The position numbers and the translations under genes were made by a program. The notes beneath the pieces are model-generated. The model saw nothing but the letters and a program-made list of their open reading frames with translations. It searched no databases and was not told the origin of the DNA. From Frateuria_A sp051900535 (GTDB lineage: Bacteria > Pseudomonadota > Gammaproteobacteria > Xanthomonadales > Rhodanobacteraceae): DNA of 64,000 bases. This document shows, one piece after another, positions 35,816 through 47,229 of this stretch. The stretch covers positions 1 through 64,000 of the forward strand of contig NZ_JBHZGI010000002.1 in NCBI RefSeq assembly GCF_051900535.1, written 5' to 3'. Numbering within the stretch: position 1 is the stretch's first letter; each line of letters starts with the position of its first letter.

Positions 35816-38347
35816 ATGCAAATTTTTAAGCGTCTGCTGCGCTGGGCCTTGATCCTGGCCTTCACCGGTGTGTTCCTGGCGATCGCCGCCGTCGGAGTCG
35901 CCTACTGGCTGGTCTCCCCTCGCCTGCCCTCGGTAGCGGTGTTGAAGGACTACCACATGCAGGTACCGCTGCGGGTGCTCAGCGCCGACGGCAAGCTGAT
36001 CGCCACGTTCGGCGAAACCCGGCGCATCCCGGTCGACATCGCCAATGTGCCGGACAAGCTCAAGCACGCGGTGCTGGCGGCCGAGGATGCGGACTTCTAC
36101 AACCACCCTGGCGTGGATTGGCACGGCATCGCGCGCGCCGGCTGGCACGTCATCATCTCCGGCGGCGACAAGGGTTCGGGCGGCTCGACCATCACCCAGC
36201 AGGTGGCGCGCAACTTCTTCCTGAGTCCGGAGAAGCTCTACTCGCGCAAGCTGATCGAGATCTTCATCGCGCTGCGCATGGAGAACGAGCTGACCAAGGA
36301 TCAGATCCTGGAGCTCTACCTCAACAAGATGTTCCTGGGCCACCGCTCCTACGGCGTGGCCGCCGCCGCCGAGTACTACTACGGCAAGAGGCTGGACCAG
36401 CTGACGATAGCCCAGTGCGCGACCATCGCCTCGACCTTCCAGTTGCCCTCGCTGGTCAATCCCATCAACAGCCCCAAGCGCATGCTGGCTCGCCGCGACT
36501 GGGTGCTCGGACAGATGCTGGAACACCGTTACATCAGCAAGGCCGAGTACGAACAGGCGGTGCACGAGCCGAACAACGCCTTCCCACACGAGCAGCCGAT
36601 CGAGGTGGATGCGCCTTACCTAGCCGAGATGGTGCGCCTGCAGGCGCTCGACCGGCTCGGCAATGACGCTCTGACCGAAGGCTACGTAGTCCGCACGACG
36701 GTCACCAGCGGGCGGCAGCAGGCGGCGGTGGAAGCCATGCGCGACGGCCTGGTCGCCTACGACCGCCGCCACGGCTGGCGAGGGCCCGAGGCGCACCAGG
36801 CACTGGCGCCCGACGCGGGCAACGACGATCTGGACCGACTGCTGTCCGGCTATACCGACATCTCCGGCATGCAGCCGGCGATCGTCACTGCCGTGGCCGA
36901 CGGCAAGGCCACGCTGTACCTGGCCAGCCGGCAAACGGTGGAACTGGGCCTGGAGGCGATCGCGTGGGCTCGCCCCTATCGCAACGAGAACCACACCGGC
37001 GCGACGCCCAAGAGCGTCGGCGATGTACTCACGCGCGGTGACATCGTGCGCGTGGCGCGCAACGACAAGGGCGACTGGGAACTGGCCCAGCTCCCCAAGG
37101 TGCAGGGCGCGCTGGTTTCGGTGAACCCGGAAGACGGCTCGGTGCAGGCGCTGGTCGGCGGCTACAGCTTCCTGCGCAGCAAGTTCAATCGCGCGGTGAT
37201 GGCTGCACGCCAGCCCGGCTCCAGCTTCAAGCCGTACCTTTACTCGGCGGCCTTCGAACGCGGCTTCACGCCCGCCTCGATCGTCAACGACGCGCCGCTC
37301 GCCCTGCCCGATCCTTCCAAGCCCAACGGGCTGTGGACGCCGGAGAACGACGACGGCAAGTTCGACGGTCCCATGCGCCTTCGCGAGGCGCTGGTCCAAT
37401 CGAAGAACCTTGTCTCGGTGCGCCTGCTCGACGCCATCGGCGTGCGCTTCGCACGCGACTACATCACGCGCTTCGGCTTCCCGCCCGATGCATTGCCGAA
37501 GAACCTGTCGCTGGCGCTGGGCACCGCGTCGGTCTCGCCGATGGGCATGGCGCGCGGGTACGCGGTGTTCGCCAACGGCGGCTACCTCGTCTCGCCGTAC
37601 TTCATCAAGGAGATCGACGGCCGCGATGGCAAGCCCGTCTATGTCGCCAACCCGATACGCGCCTGCCGCACCTGCCAGGAGCGCCTGCTCGACACCCGCC
37701 CGCCCGGCCCGCCGCCGGCGGACATGGGGGCACACCCGGCGAACGCGGTCGCCGCGGTGCCGGCCGGTGCCAGCACCGTGGCGGGCGTAGGCGATGCCGT
37801 GCTGCCGGCCGACGCCCACGGCGAGGGCGCACACCCACCGTTGCTCGCGCCGCAGGTAATAGATGTACGCAACGACTACCTGATCACCTCGCTGATGAAG
37901 GACGTGATCCTGCGCGGCACCGGTTATGCGGCCAAGGCCCTGGGTCGCGATGACCTGGCCGGCAAGACCGGCTCGACCAATGACCACCGCGACGCCTGGT
38001 TCGTCGGCTTCAACGGCGACGTGTCGACGTCGGTGTGGGTCGGTTTCGACGATTTCAGCTCGCTCGGTCGCGCCAACGGCGTCGGCGAATTCGGCGCACA
38101 GGCTGCGCTACCGATCTGGATGGGGTACATGGGCACGGTGCTCAAGGACATGCCGTCCAACGCCTTGCCGATGCCGCCGGGCATCGCCACCGTGCAGATC
38201 AACCGCCAGAGCGGCTTGCCCACGGCCCCCAACGATCCCAACGCGATGGGCGAGATCCTCAAGGTCGAGGACGTCGACCGACTGCGCGCCCAGGCGGCGC
38301 AGCAGCAGCAGAACCAGGACGAGCAGCACCCGTACGACATCTTCTGA
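35816..38347 (+). CDS. mrcA: Penicillin-binding protein 1A (bifunctional transglycosylase/transpeptidase)
   Basis: An 843-residue class A PBP (also called ponA). A membrane anchor (LLRWALILAFTGVFLAIAAV) precedes the GT51 glycosyltransferase with catalytic Glu90 (AAEDADFY) and the GGSTITQQVARNFFL motif. An ODD/OB-like insert and the transpeptidase follow: SxxK at S469-K472 (QPGSSFK), SxN at S529-N531 (SKN) and KTG at 717-719. Between SxN and KTG, about residues 612-680, is a Pro/Ala-rich insertion containing a CRTC pair. The enzyme polymerises and cross-links peptidoglycan in the periplasm. Its divergence from pilMNOPQ is a conserved arrangement in gammaproteobacteria and betaproteobacteria. 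Confidence 0.96.
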   Translation: MQIFKRLLRWALILAFTGVFLAIAAVGVAYWLVSPRLPSVAVLKDYHMQVPLRVLSADGKLIATFGETRRIPVDIANVPDKLKHAVLAAEDADFYNHPGVDWHGIARAGWHVIISGGDKGSGGSTITQQVARNFFLSPEKLYSRKLIEIFIALRMENELTKDQILELYLNKMFLGHRSYGVAAAAEYYYGKRLDQLTIAQCATIASTFQLPSLVNPINSPKRMLARRDWVLGQMLEHRYISKAEYEQAVHEPNNAFPHEQPIEVDAPYLAEMVRLQALDRLGNDALTEGYVVRTTVTSGRQQAAVEAMRDGLVAYDRRHGWRGPEAHQALAPDAGNDDLDRLLSGYTDISGMQPAIVTAVADGKATLYLASRQTVELGLEAIAWARPYRNENHTGATPKSVGDVLTRGDIVRVARNDKGDWELAQLPKVQGALVSVNPEDGSVQALVGGYSFLRSKFNRAVMAARQPGSSFKPYLYSAAFERGFTPASIVNDAPLALPDPSKPNGLWTPENDDGKFDGPMRLREALVQSKNLVSVRLLDAIGVRFARDYITRFGFPPDALPKNLSLALGTASVSPMGMARGYAVFANGGYLVSPYFIKEIDGRDGKPVYVANPIRACRTCQERLLDTRPPGPPPADMGAHPANAVAAVPAGASTVAGVGDAVLPADAHGEGAHPPLLAPQVIDVRNDYLITSLMKDVILRGTGYAAKALGRDDLAGKTGSTNDHRDAWFVGFNGDVSTSVWVGFDDFSSLGRANGVGEFGAQAALPIWMGYMGTVLKDMPSNALPMPPGIATVQINRQSGLPTAPNDPNAMGEILKVEDVDRLRAQAAQQQQNQDEQHPYDIF

Positions 38348-38419
38348 CGGCCACCGCGGCGACGCACCGCTCACGCCGGATCGGCTTTGCTGCCGGTCCG
38401 GCACCACCGGAGGAATGAC

Positions 38420-39094
38420 ATGGCACGCGGCGATCACCATCGCATCCATGCCCAGGACCGCCAGCAGCGCAACCGGCTGCGCGTGGCCCAGGAGGCGGCC
38501 CGGCTGATGAGCGAGCACGGCATCCGCGACTTCCACCATGCCAAGCTCAAGGCCGCCGAGCGGCTGGGCATTCATGACGCGCAGGCGCTGCCGCGCAACC
38601 ACGAAATCGAAGATGCGCTGCGCGAGCGCCAGCGATTGTTCGGCGCGGACAGCCAGCCGCAGCAGTTGAAAGCGCGGCGCGAGGCCGCGCTGGAGGCGAT
38701 GCGCTTTCTTGGACGCTTCGACCCACGGCTGGTCGGCCCGGTGCTCGAAGGCACGGCGGATGCGCATTCGGCCGTCTGCCTCCACGTCTTCAGTGACGAT
38801 CCCGATGCGGTGATGCTGTTCCTGCACGAGCATGGCGTACCAGCGGAAGTTCAGACCCGCCGGCTTCGCCTTGACCGCGAGGAACAGGCCGACTATCCGG
38901 TTTTGTTGTTCGCCGCCGACGGACTGCCCTTCGATCTCACCGTGATGCCGCGCGATGCCTTGCGCCAGGCACCGCTGGATCGCATCGACGAGAAGCCGAT
39001 GCGACGCGCCTCGCTGGGCGCCGTCGAAGAGTTGTTGGCCGAGCCCGATGCCGAGGACGAGTTCGAGCGCATGCTGGCCGCGGTTCGCCGCTGA
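38420..39094 (+). CDS. Conserved hypothetical protein downstream of ponA
   Basis: A 224-residue, highly charged cytosolic protein with an excellent ribosome site (GGAGG, 6-nt spacing) before the ATG at 38420. The N-terminal half is helical (HRIHAQDRQQRNRLRVAQEAARLMSEHGIRDF). The second half looks like an alpha/beta domain (SAVCLHVFSDDPDAVMLFLHEHGVPAEVQTRRLRL ... DYPVLLFAADGLPFDLTVMP). That half loosely resembles small nucleotidyltransferase-like folds, but I see no catalytic motif I would trust. Similar proteins follow other Xanthomonadales genes as unnamed conserved proteins. Its link to ponA is positional only (73-bp gap). Confidence 0.8.
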   Translation: MARGDHHRIHAQDRQQRNRLRVAQEAARLMSEHGIRDFHHAKLKAAERLGIHDAQALPRNHEIEDALRERQRLFGADSQPQQLKARREAALEAMRFLGRFDPRLVGPVLEGTADAHSAVCLHVFSDDPDAVMLFLHEHGVPAEVQTRRLRLDREEQADYPVLLFAADGLPFDLTVMPRDALRQAPLDRIDEKPMRRASLGAVEELLAEPDAEDEFERMLAAVRR

Positions 39095-39271
39095 ATGCCC
39101 CCACATCGTGCAGCAGCGCACCTGCGCGCGACCGCCATGTAGCGGTCGGCCGGGCAGTCGCGCATGGGGCGTTGCCTCATGCCGCAAACCTTCGCGCTGG
39201 CAAGAGCGCGAACGTCATACTCCAGCCATCGCGCGGTCGCGCTCAGGTGCGCTCCTACCAGTGAACGCAAA

Positions 39272-39299
39272 CAAAAACGCCCCGGCATGGCCGCGGCGC
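39272..39299 (-). terminator. Rho-independent terminator of gltA
   Basis: On the minus strand, a 9-bp GC stem with one mismatch (CGCCGCGGC, loop CAT, GCCGGGGCG) is followed by TTTTTGT. It starts 24 bp after the gltA stop codon. The 228-bp gap back to the gene ending at 39094 holds nothing else I recognise. Confidence 0.8.
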
Positions 39300-39322
39300 T
39301 TCGTGTCGGCAAAGCGCTCTAC

Positions 39323-40618
39323 TTAGCGCTTGTCGAGCACGGTGTAGTCGCGCACGTCCGCGCCGGTATAGATCTGGCGCGGGCGGCCGATGCGCGAGCC
39401 GGCGGTCTCGTGCTGTTCGATCCAGTGCGAGATCCAGCCAGCCGTGCGCGCGATGGCGAACATCACGGTGAACATTTCGGTCGGAATGCCCAGCGCCTTG
39501 TAGATGATGCCGGAGTAGAAGTCGACGTTCGGATACAGCTTGCGCTCGACGAAGTAGTCGTCCTTCAGCGCCGCCTCTTCAAGCTTCATCGCCACGTCGA
39601 GCAGCGGGTCGTTGACGCCCAGCTCGGCGAGCACCTTGTGGCACATCTCGCGGATGATCTTGGCGCGCGGGTCGAAATTCTTGTAGACGCGGTGGCCGAA
39701 GCCCATCAGGCGGAAGTTGTCGTTCTTGTCCTTGGCGCGCTTGACCGCGGTGTCGACGCGATCGGGCGTGCCGATCTCCTGCAGCATCTCCAGCACCGCC
39801 TCGTTGGCGCCGCCGTGCGCCGGTCCCCACAGCGCGGTGATGCCCGCGGCGATCGATGCGTACGGGTTGGCGCCGGTGGAACCGACCAGGCGCACGGTCG
39901 AGGTGGAGGCGTTCTGCTCGTGGTCGGCGTGCAGGATGAAAAGCAGGTCCAGCGCCTTGGCTGCCACCGGGTTGAGCTGCAGCGGTTCGCTCGGCACCTC
40001 GAACATCATGTGCAGGAAACGCTCGACGTACTCGAGGTTGTTGCGCGGATAGCGGAACGGCCAGCCGATCGAATAGCGGTAGCAGGCCGCGGCAATCGTG
40101 GGCATCTTGGCGATCAGGCGGATCGCGGCCAGCTTGCGGTCGGCCGGATCATCGACGTTGAGGTCGTCGTGGTAGAACGCCGACAGCGAGGCGACCGAGG
40201 CGGCCAGCATGGCCATCGGGTGCGCGTCGTGGTGGAAGCCCTGGAAGAAATTCTTCAGCGACTCGTGCATCATCGTGTGATGCGTGATCTGGTGCTCGAA
40301 GGATACGAACTCGTCCTTTTTCGGCAGCTCGCCATTGAGCAGTAGATAAGCCACTTCCAGGAACGTCGACTTCTCGGCCAACTGCTCGATCGGATAGCCG
40401 CGGTAGAGCAACACGCCCTTGTCGCCATCGATGTAGGTGATCGCGCTCTTGGTGCTGGCGGTCGAACCGAAGCCGGGGTCGTAGGTGAAGTGGCCGGTGT
40501 CCTTGTACAGCGTGCCCAGGTCGATGCACGAGGGCCCCAGCGTGCCGCTCAGCAGGGGCAGCTCGGCGCTGCGATTGCTCGATTCATCGACGAGCTTGAC
40601 GACCTTGGAATCGGACAC
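39323..40618 (-). CDS. gltA: Citrate synthase
   Basis: A 431-residue type II citrate synthase, catalysing acetyl-CoA + oxaloacetate to citrate at the entry of the TCA cycle. Catalytic regions: LILHADHEQNAS (His), ALWGPAHGGANEA (His) and MGFGHRVYKNFDPRA (oxaloacetate-binding His/Arg). The N-terminal beta-rich domain (LPLLSGTLGPSCIDLGTLYK) is typical of the hexameric, NADH-regulated Gram-negative form. The GTG at 40618 sits 5 nt after GGAGG and gives the usual SDSKVVKLVD start. Confidence 0.97.
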   Translation of the reverse strand: MSDSKVVKLVDESSNRSAELPLLSGTLGPSCIDLGTLYKDTGHFTYDPGFGSTASTKSAITYIDGDKGVLLYRGYPIEQLAEKSTFLEVAYLLLNGELPKKDEFVSFEHQITHHTMMHESLKNFFQGFHHDAHPMAMLAASVASLSAFYHDDLNVDDPADRKLAAIRLIAKMPTIAAACYRYSIGWPFRYPRNNLEYVERFLHMMFEVPSEPLQLNPVAAKALDLLFILHADHEQNASTSTVRLVGSTGANPYASIAAGITALWGPAHGGANEAVLEMLQEIGTPDRVDTAVKRAKDKNDNFRLMGFGHRVYKNFDPRAKIIREMCHKVLAELGVNDPLLDVAMKLEEAALKDDYFVERKLYPNVDFYSGIIYKALGIPTEMFTVMFAIARTAGWISHWIEQHETAGSRIGRPRQIYTGADVRDYTVLDKR

Positions 40619-40777
40619 GGGAACCTCCTTCTCTAAAGACGTACCGGAGGCGTCCGCGAAAAGGCACCGCCCGGCAAGGGAATGGCATCGCACTTGGGGA
40701 AAGCGGCCGATGCAACCGAAGCATTATCGCACATCGGCCGGCGCACATCCGCCCGCGGATGGACCGCACGGACACGC

Positions 40778-40814
40778 AAAAGACACGGGGCGAGCCACTG
40801 GCCCGCCCCGTGTC
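40778..40814 (-). terminator. Rho-independent terminator of rpmE2
   Basis: A perfect 11-bp stem, GACACGGGGCG (40782-40792) with CGCCCCGTGTC (40804-40814), is followed on the minus strand by TTTT. It lies 54 bp downstream of the L31 gene. Confidence 0.9.
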
Positions 40815-40867
40815 CTGGAATGTCAGACCCGCCACCGCCGCGGCGGCGGGCGTGCAACGACCTTCGC

Positions 40868-41113
40868 TTACTTCTGGCCGTAACGGCGGCGGAACTTGTC
40901 CACGCGGCCGCCCACGTCGAGGGTCTTCTGCTTGCCGGTGTAGAACGGGTGCGACTGGCTGGAGATATCCACCTTGACCAGCGGGTACTCGTTGCCGTCT
41001 TCCCACTTGACGGTTTCCTTGGTGGCGATCGTCGAACGCGTCAGGAACGCGAACTCGGACGACAGGTCCTGGAAAACGACCGGACGGTAGTTGGGATGGA
41101 TATCGGGCTTCAT
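40868..41113 (-). CDS. rpmE2: 50S ribosomal protein L31 type B
   Basis: An 81-residue ribosomal protein starting MKPDIHPNYRPVVFQDLSSE, with TYPE-B hallmarks SSQSHPFYTGKQK and VDKFRRRYG. It lacks the four zinc-binding cysteines of type A L31. Such zinc-free paralogues replace L31A in zinc limitation in many bacteria and are then controlled by Zur. I see no clear Zur box upstream. If this is the only L31 gene, it would be constitutive. Confidence 0.96.
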   Translation of the reverse strand: MKPDIHPNYRPVVFQDLSSEFAFLTRSTIATKETVKWEDGNEYPLVKVDISSQSHPFYTGKQKTLDVGGRVDKFRRRYGQK

Positions 41114-41220
41114 GACGGACTCAAAGCGGCGGGTGAAAAGAGCGGCATTGTAGCTGCCGGGTGACGGCACGGTCAACTTGACCCCAGGTAACGGGGAGCG
41201 GCCGAGTATCGCGTGGCGTT

Positions 41221-42153
41221 TCAATTGGCGCCGAGCGCCCGACGCACCATCGCCGCGAACCGATCCTGATCCAGTTCCAGCACCACGGTGGCGTTGGCCG
41301 GGCGGCCCAACCGGCCGGCCCAGTCCACCACGGTGGCGCCGCGGGTCAGCCGGCCGTCAAGTTCCACCGCTACAGCGCGCCGCTCGCTGCGCACCACCAC
41401 CGCCGGATCGATTGCTACGGCCATCGCCAGCGCGTCGGCGGCGATGATCCCTCGCCGGCCACGCTCGCGATTGGTCTTGCGAGCCACCTGGCAAATGTTG
41501 CCGTAAAACGCCGCGCGCTGGTCGCCGGCGGCGAGCCAGCCATCGAACGCATCCTCGTCGAAGGCGTGGCGCAGGGTCAGCTCCCAGTCGACCAAATCGA
41601 AATCCGCGAACGCTTCGAACACTACGTGTGCGGCCTCCGGATCGAAACCGATGTTGAATTCGGCCGGCACGCGGCTGGTATTGCCCTGCCCGGTCACCGC
41701 GCCGCCCATCACCACCAGTCGCTTGACCCGTTGAGGCAGGGTCGGGTCCAGCCGCAGCGCCAGCGCCACGTTGGTCAGCGGCGCGAGCGCGACCAGGGTC
41801 AGTTCGCCGGGCCGCTCGCGGGTAAGCCGCAGCAGGGCCAGCGCGGCCGCCTCGTCTTCCACCGTGCCCGCAGGCTGCGGAAAGCCCACGTCGCCGAACC
41901 CGTCGCGACCGTGCACGAAGGCGGCATCCTCCTCGGGCAGGCGCACCAGCGGCGTGGCGCAGCCGGGGAACACCGGCGTGGCAACGCCGAGCAGGTCGAC
42001 CAGCACGCGCGCGTTGTGCACCGTGTGGTCAAGGCCAACGTTGCCCGCCGCAATGGAGAGGCCGGCGACGTCGGCGTGCGCGTGCGCCATCAGGATGGCC
42101 AGCGCGTCGTCCACGCCGGGGTCGGTATCGATCAGGAGCTGCGGTCGGGTCAT
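41221..42153 (-). CDS. Nucleoside hydrolase (IunH/RihA-like)
   Basis: A 310-residue inosine-uridine-preferring nucleoside hydrolase. The calcium-binding N-terminus is LLIDTDPGVDDALAI. Ribose contacts lie in AEFNIGFDPEAAHVVF, and the central segment VALAPLTNVALAL is conserved. It cleaves ribonucleosides to base and ribose for salvage. Exact specificity cannot be read from the sequence. It is separated from recG by 83 bp and from rpmE2 by 107 bp, all on the same strand. Confidence 0.94.
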   Translation of the reverse strand: MTRPQLLIDTDPGVDDALAILMAHAHADVAGLSIAAGNVGLDHTVHNARVLVDLLGVATPVFPGCATPLVRLPEEDAAFVHGRDGFGDVGFPQPAGTVEDEAAALALLRLTRERPGELTLVALAPLTNVALALRLDPTLPQRVKRLVVMGGAVTGQGNTSRVPAEFNIGFDPEAAHVVFEAFADFDLVDWELTLRHAFDEDAFDGWLAAGDQRAAFYGNICQVARKTNRERGRRGIIAADALAMAVAIDPAVVVRSERRAVAVELDGRLTRGATVVDWAGRLGRPANATVVLELDQDRFAAMVRRALGAN

Positions 42154-42236
42154 GCGGAGCCTGCGGCAAAAACCGTTAGCTTAGGGGATCGGGGCTTTCC
42201 GTTTGTCGGGCGGGTCGAGGACTCGGGAGCGCCGGG

Positions 42237-44351
<2,115 letters not shown>

Positions 44352-44451
44352 GAAGCGCTAGCCTAGCCCAGCGCTACGCAAGGATGCAGCAAGGCGACGT
44401 CGGTGCAGGCCGCGCCGGGCAGTCAGTCCGCGGCGCGATGGGAGCGACGGA

Positions 44452-44835
44452 TCAATCCAGCACCATGATCGCATCGACTTCCACCTGCGCGCCCTTGGGC
44501 AGCGCCGACACCTCGATGGTGGAACGGGCCGGGTACGGCTGCTGGAAGTATTCGGCCATCACGGCATTGACCGCCGCGAAATTGGCAAGATCGGTGACGT
44601 AGATGCCCACCCGCACGAACTGCGACAGCGAACCGCCTGCCGCCTTGGCCACCGCGGTGAGGTTGTCGAACACGCGACGGGTCTGCCTATCGATGTCTCC
44701 CTCGACCAAATTGCCGCTGGCCGGATCCAGCGGTATCTGGCCGGAGAAGTACACGGTGTTGCCGGCGCGCACGGCCTGCGAGTAGGGACCGATGGCGGCC
44801 GGGGCCTGGTCGGTGGTGACAATGCTGCGGGACAT
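44452..44835 (-). CDS. ridA: RidA family enamine/imine deaminase
   Basis: A 127-residue trimeric RidA/YjgF protein. It removes reactive enamine/imine intermediates formed by PLP enzymes such as threonine dehydratase. Signature features: IGPYSQAVRAGNTVYFSGQIPLDP, the catalytic arginine in PARSTIEVSALPKGA, and the final VEVDAI with its glutamate. It lies between spoT and recG, where many proteobacteria keep it. Confidence 0.96.
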   Translation of the reverse strand: MSRSIVTTDQAPAAIGPYSQAVRAGNTVYFSGQIPLDPASGNLVEGDIDRQTRRVFDNLTAVAKAAGGSLSQFVRVGIYVTDLANFAAVNAVMAEYFQQPYPARSTIEVSALPKGAQVEVDAIMVLD

Positions 44836-44892
44836 GGCGTGGCCTCGTTGGGGGAAGGCTAAGTCTAGAGGCGCGTCGGGGTGGTCGGCGAG

Positions 44893-44956
44893 GGGGCTGG
44901 CTTCAGCCCACGGCCATTCGCGCGAAACGGTCGATGGGCGGAAGCCCGCCCTACGC
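44893..44956. repeat. Short palindromic repeats after spoT
   Basis: Two adjacent palindromes, GGGCTGGCTTCAGCCC-type (near 44894-44909) and GGGCGGAAGCCCGCCC-type (44937-44952), lie between the spoT stop and the ridA start. The GGGCTTCAGCCC theme recurs after mlaA and after atoE. They may act as mRNA-stabilising or terminator hairpins. Confidence 0.5.
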
Positions 44957-44957
44957 G

Positions 44958-47117
44958 TTACAACGGATAACGGTAGGCCCCGCTCACCACGCCGGTGCGC
45001 CGCACGCGACGGATCACGTCGGCCAGGTGCTTGCGATTCTTCACTTCCATCGCGAACAGCAGGGTGGCCGCGGCAGCGTCACGCTCGACGTATTCGACGT
45101 TCTCGATGTTGGAGTCGGCTGCGGCGATGGCGGCGGCCACGGTGGCAAGCACGCCCGGTCGGTTGATGACCTCGATGCGCAACTCCGCGCGGTAATCGCC
45201 CTGCACGTCGCGATCCCATTCGATCCCCACGCAGCGCGCGGGCGACTTGCGGAACTCGGCCACGTTGGGACATTCCACACGGTGAACCACGATGCCCTTG
45301 CCCGAGGACAGGTAGCCGATGATCTCGTCGCCCGGCAGCGGATGGCAGCAGTTGCCGAAGCTCAGCACGCCGCGCTCGGCGCCCGTGATGCGGATGTTCT
45401 CGTGCGTGTGCGGCGCCTCGGTGGGGCGGCCGCCGCCACGCAACGCGACCAGGTGATGGGCCACCTGGTCGGGCATGCGATTGCCCAGCGCGATGTCGGC
45501 CAGCAGCTCCTCCAGCCGGCGCAGCTTGGCCTCCTCCAGGAAACGTTCGAGCACCTTGGCGGGAATCGCGTCGATGTTGGTACCCAACGCGTCCAGCGCG
45601 CGGTCGAGCATGCGATGGCCGAAGTCCACCGCGTCCTCGTGCTGCAGGTGCTTGAGGTACTGACGGATCGCGGTGCGCGCCTTGCCGGTGACCACGAATT
45701 CGAGCCATGCCGGATTGGGTACCGCCGATGGCGCGGTGATGATTTCCACCAGCTGGCCCGACTCCAGTCGCGTGCGCAGCGGCAGCAGCTTCTTGTCTAC
45801 CCGCGCGGCGACCGCGTGATCGCCGACATCGGTGTGCACGGCGTAGGCGAAGTCGAGCGCCGTGGAGTTGCGCGGCAGCGCCAGGATGTCGCCACGCGGC
45901 GTGAACAGGTAGACCTCGTCCGGGAACAGGTCGATCTTGACGTTCTCGATGAACTCGGCCGACGAGGGCGTGTGCGCCTGGCTGTCGGCCAGTGCGGAAA
46001 GCCACTCACGTGCACGCGCCTGCGCGCTGTTGGCCGGGGCCGAGTCGGTCTTGTAGGCCCAGTGCGCGGCCACACCCCGCTCGGCCACCGAATCCATCTC
46101 GGCCGTGCGCACCTGAACCTCGATCGGCGCGCCGAAGGGCCCCAGCAGCACGGTGTGCAGCGACTGGTAGCCGTTGGCCTTGGGGATCGCGATGAAGTCC
46201 TTGAAGCGCCGGTCGACGGGGCTGTAGAGCGAATGGACCGCGCCCAGCGCCATGTAGCAGCTCATCGCGGTGTCGACCACCACGCGGAAGCCGTACACGT
46301 CCATCAGCTGGGCGAAGCTCTTGTGCTCGTTGCGCATCTTCGAATAGATGCTCCACGGCGACTTGATGCGCCCGACCACCTTGGCCGGCAGGTGCTCGGC
46401 GGCTAGCCGGGTGGCGAGCGCGTGCTCGATCTTGCTCATCACCTCGCGGCGGTTGCCCAGCGCCGCGCGGATACGCTCGCTGATGACGCGGTAGCGATCC
46501 GGGTAAAGCGCGCGGAAGCCCAGGTCCTGCAACTCCGCCTTGAACTTGTTCATGCCCAGCCGCTGGGCGATCGGCGCATAGATCTCCAGCGTCTCGCGGG
46601 CGATGCGCCGGCGCGCGGACGGCTCCTTGGCGCCGAGCGTACGCATGTTGTGCAGGCGATCGGCAAGCTTGATCAGGATCACGCGGATGTCGCGCGCCAT
46701 CGCCAGCAGCATCTTGCGGAAACTTTCCGCATCGGCCTCCTGGCGATTGGAGAAGCGCATCTTGTCCAGCTTGGTAACGCCGTCGACCAGATCGGCCACG
46801 ACGTCGCCGAACTCCGCCGTGATTTCTTCGCGGCTGAGCTCGGTGTCTTCCAGCGTGTCGTGCAGGATCGCCGAGATGATGGTCTCGGCGTCCAGCCCGA
46901 GCTCCGCCAGGATGCCGGCGACGGCGACCGGATGGGTGATGTACGGCTCGCCGCTCTTGCGCTCCTGGCCGCGGTGCGCATGCGCGCCCACCTCGTAGGC
47001 GCGCAGCACGCGCGCCACCTGGGCTTCCGGGAGATAAGCCACGCGCTCCTTGAGCGCCAGCACGTAGGGGGGCAGCACGGACGGGTCCACGGAAGCGGAG
47101 GGCGTGGTCGCCGTCAT
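44958..47117 (-). CDS. spoT: Bifunctional (p)ppGpp synthetase/hydrolase SpoT
   Basis: A 719-residue RelA/SpoT homologue. HD hydrolase domain: ITHP (H62), AILHDTLEDT (H86, D87) and KLADRLHNMRT. Synthetase domain: YGFRVVVDTAMSCY and FIAIPKANGYQSLHT. The basic RRFKDF segment and EVQVRTAEMDSVAERG belong to the bifunctional rather than the RelA-only class. A TGS domain (VYLFTPRGDILALPRNSTALDFAY), a helical/zinc-finger-like region (FGNCCHPLPGDEI) and a C-terminal ACT domain (LRIEVINRPGVLATVAAAI) follow. It sets the alarmone level under starvation. rpoZ lies 112 bp upstream on the same strand. Confidence 0.97.
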   Translation of the reverse strand: MTATTPSASVDPSVLPPYVLALKERVAYLPEAQVARVLRAYEVGAHAHRGQERKSGEPYITHPVAVAGILAELGLDAETIISAILHDTLEDTELSREEITAEFGDVVADLVDGVTKLDKMRFSNRQEADAESFRKMLLAMARDIRVILIKLADRLHNMRTLGAKEPSARRRIARETLEIYAPIAQRLGMNKFKAELQDLGFRALYPDRYRVISERIRAALGNRREVMSKIEHALATRLAAEHLPAKVVGRIKSPWSIYSKMRNEHKSFAQLMDVYGFRVVVDTAMSCYMALGAVHSLYSPVDRRFKDFIAIPKANGYQSLHTVLLGPFGAPIEVQVRTAEMDSVAERGVAAHWAYKTDSAPANSAQARAREWLSALADSQAHTPSSAEFIENVKIDLFPDEVYLFTPRGDILALPRNSTALDFAYAVHTDVGDHAVAARVDKKLLPLRTRLESGQLVEIITAPSAVPNPAWLEFVVTGKARTAIRQYLKHLQHEDAVDFGHRMLDRALDALGTNIDAIPAKVLERFLEEAKLRRLEELLADIALGNRMPDQVAHHLVALRGGGRPTEAPHTHENIRITGAERGVLSFGNCCHPLPGDEIIGYLSSGKGIVVHRVECPNVAEFRKSPARCVGIEWDRDVQGDYRAELRIEVINRPGVLATVAAAIAAADSNIENVEYVERDAAAATLLFAMEVKNRKHLADVIRRVRRTGVVSGAYRYPL

Positions 47118-47229
47118 GGGTTCGCGATCCCCGTTCAGACAGTGCTTCCGTGCGGGTTATGGCCAGGTGTGGCGAAAGTGCCGGCGACGCCGGCAAGGCG
47201 ACTGCACGAGCAGCAGCCGCCGGCGCGCA

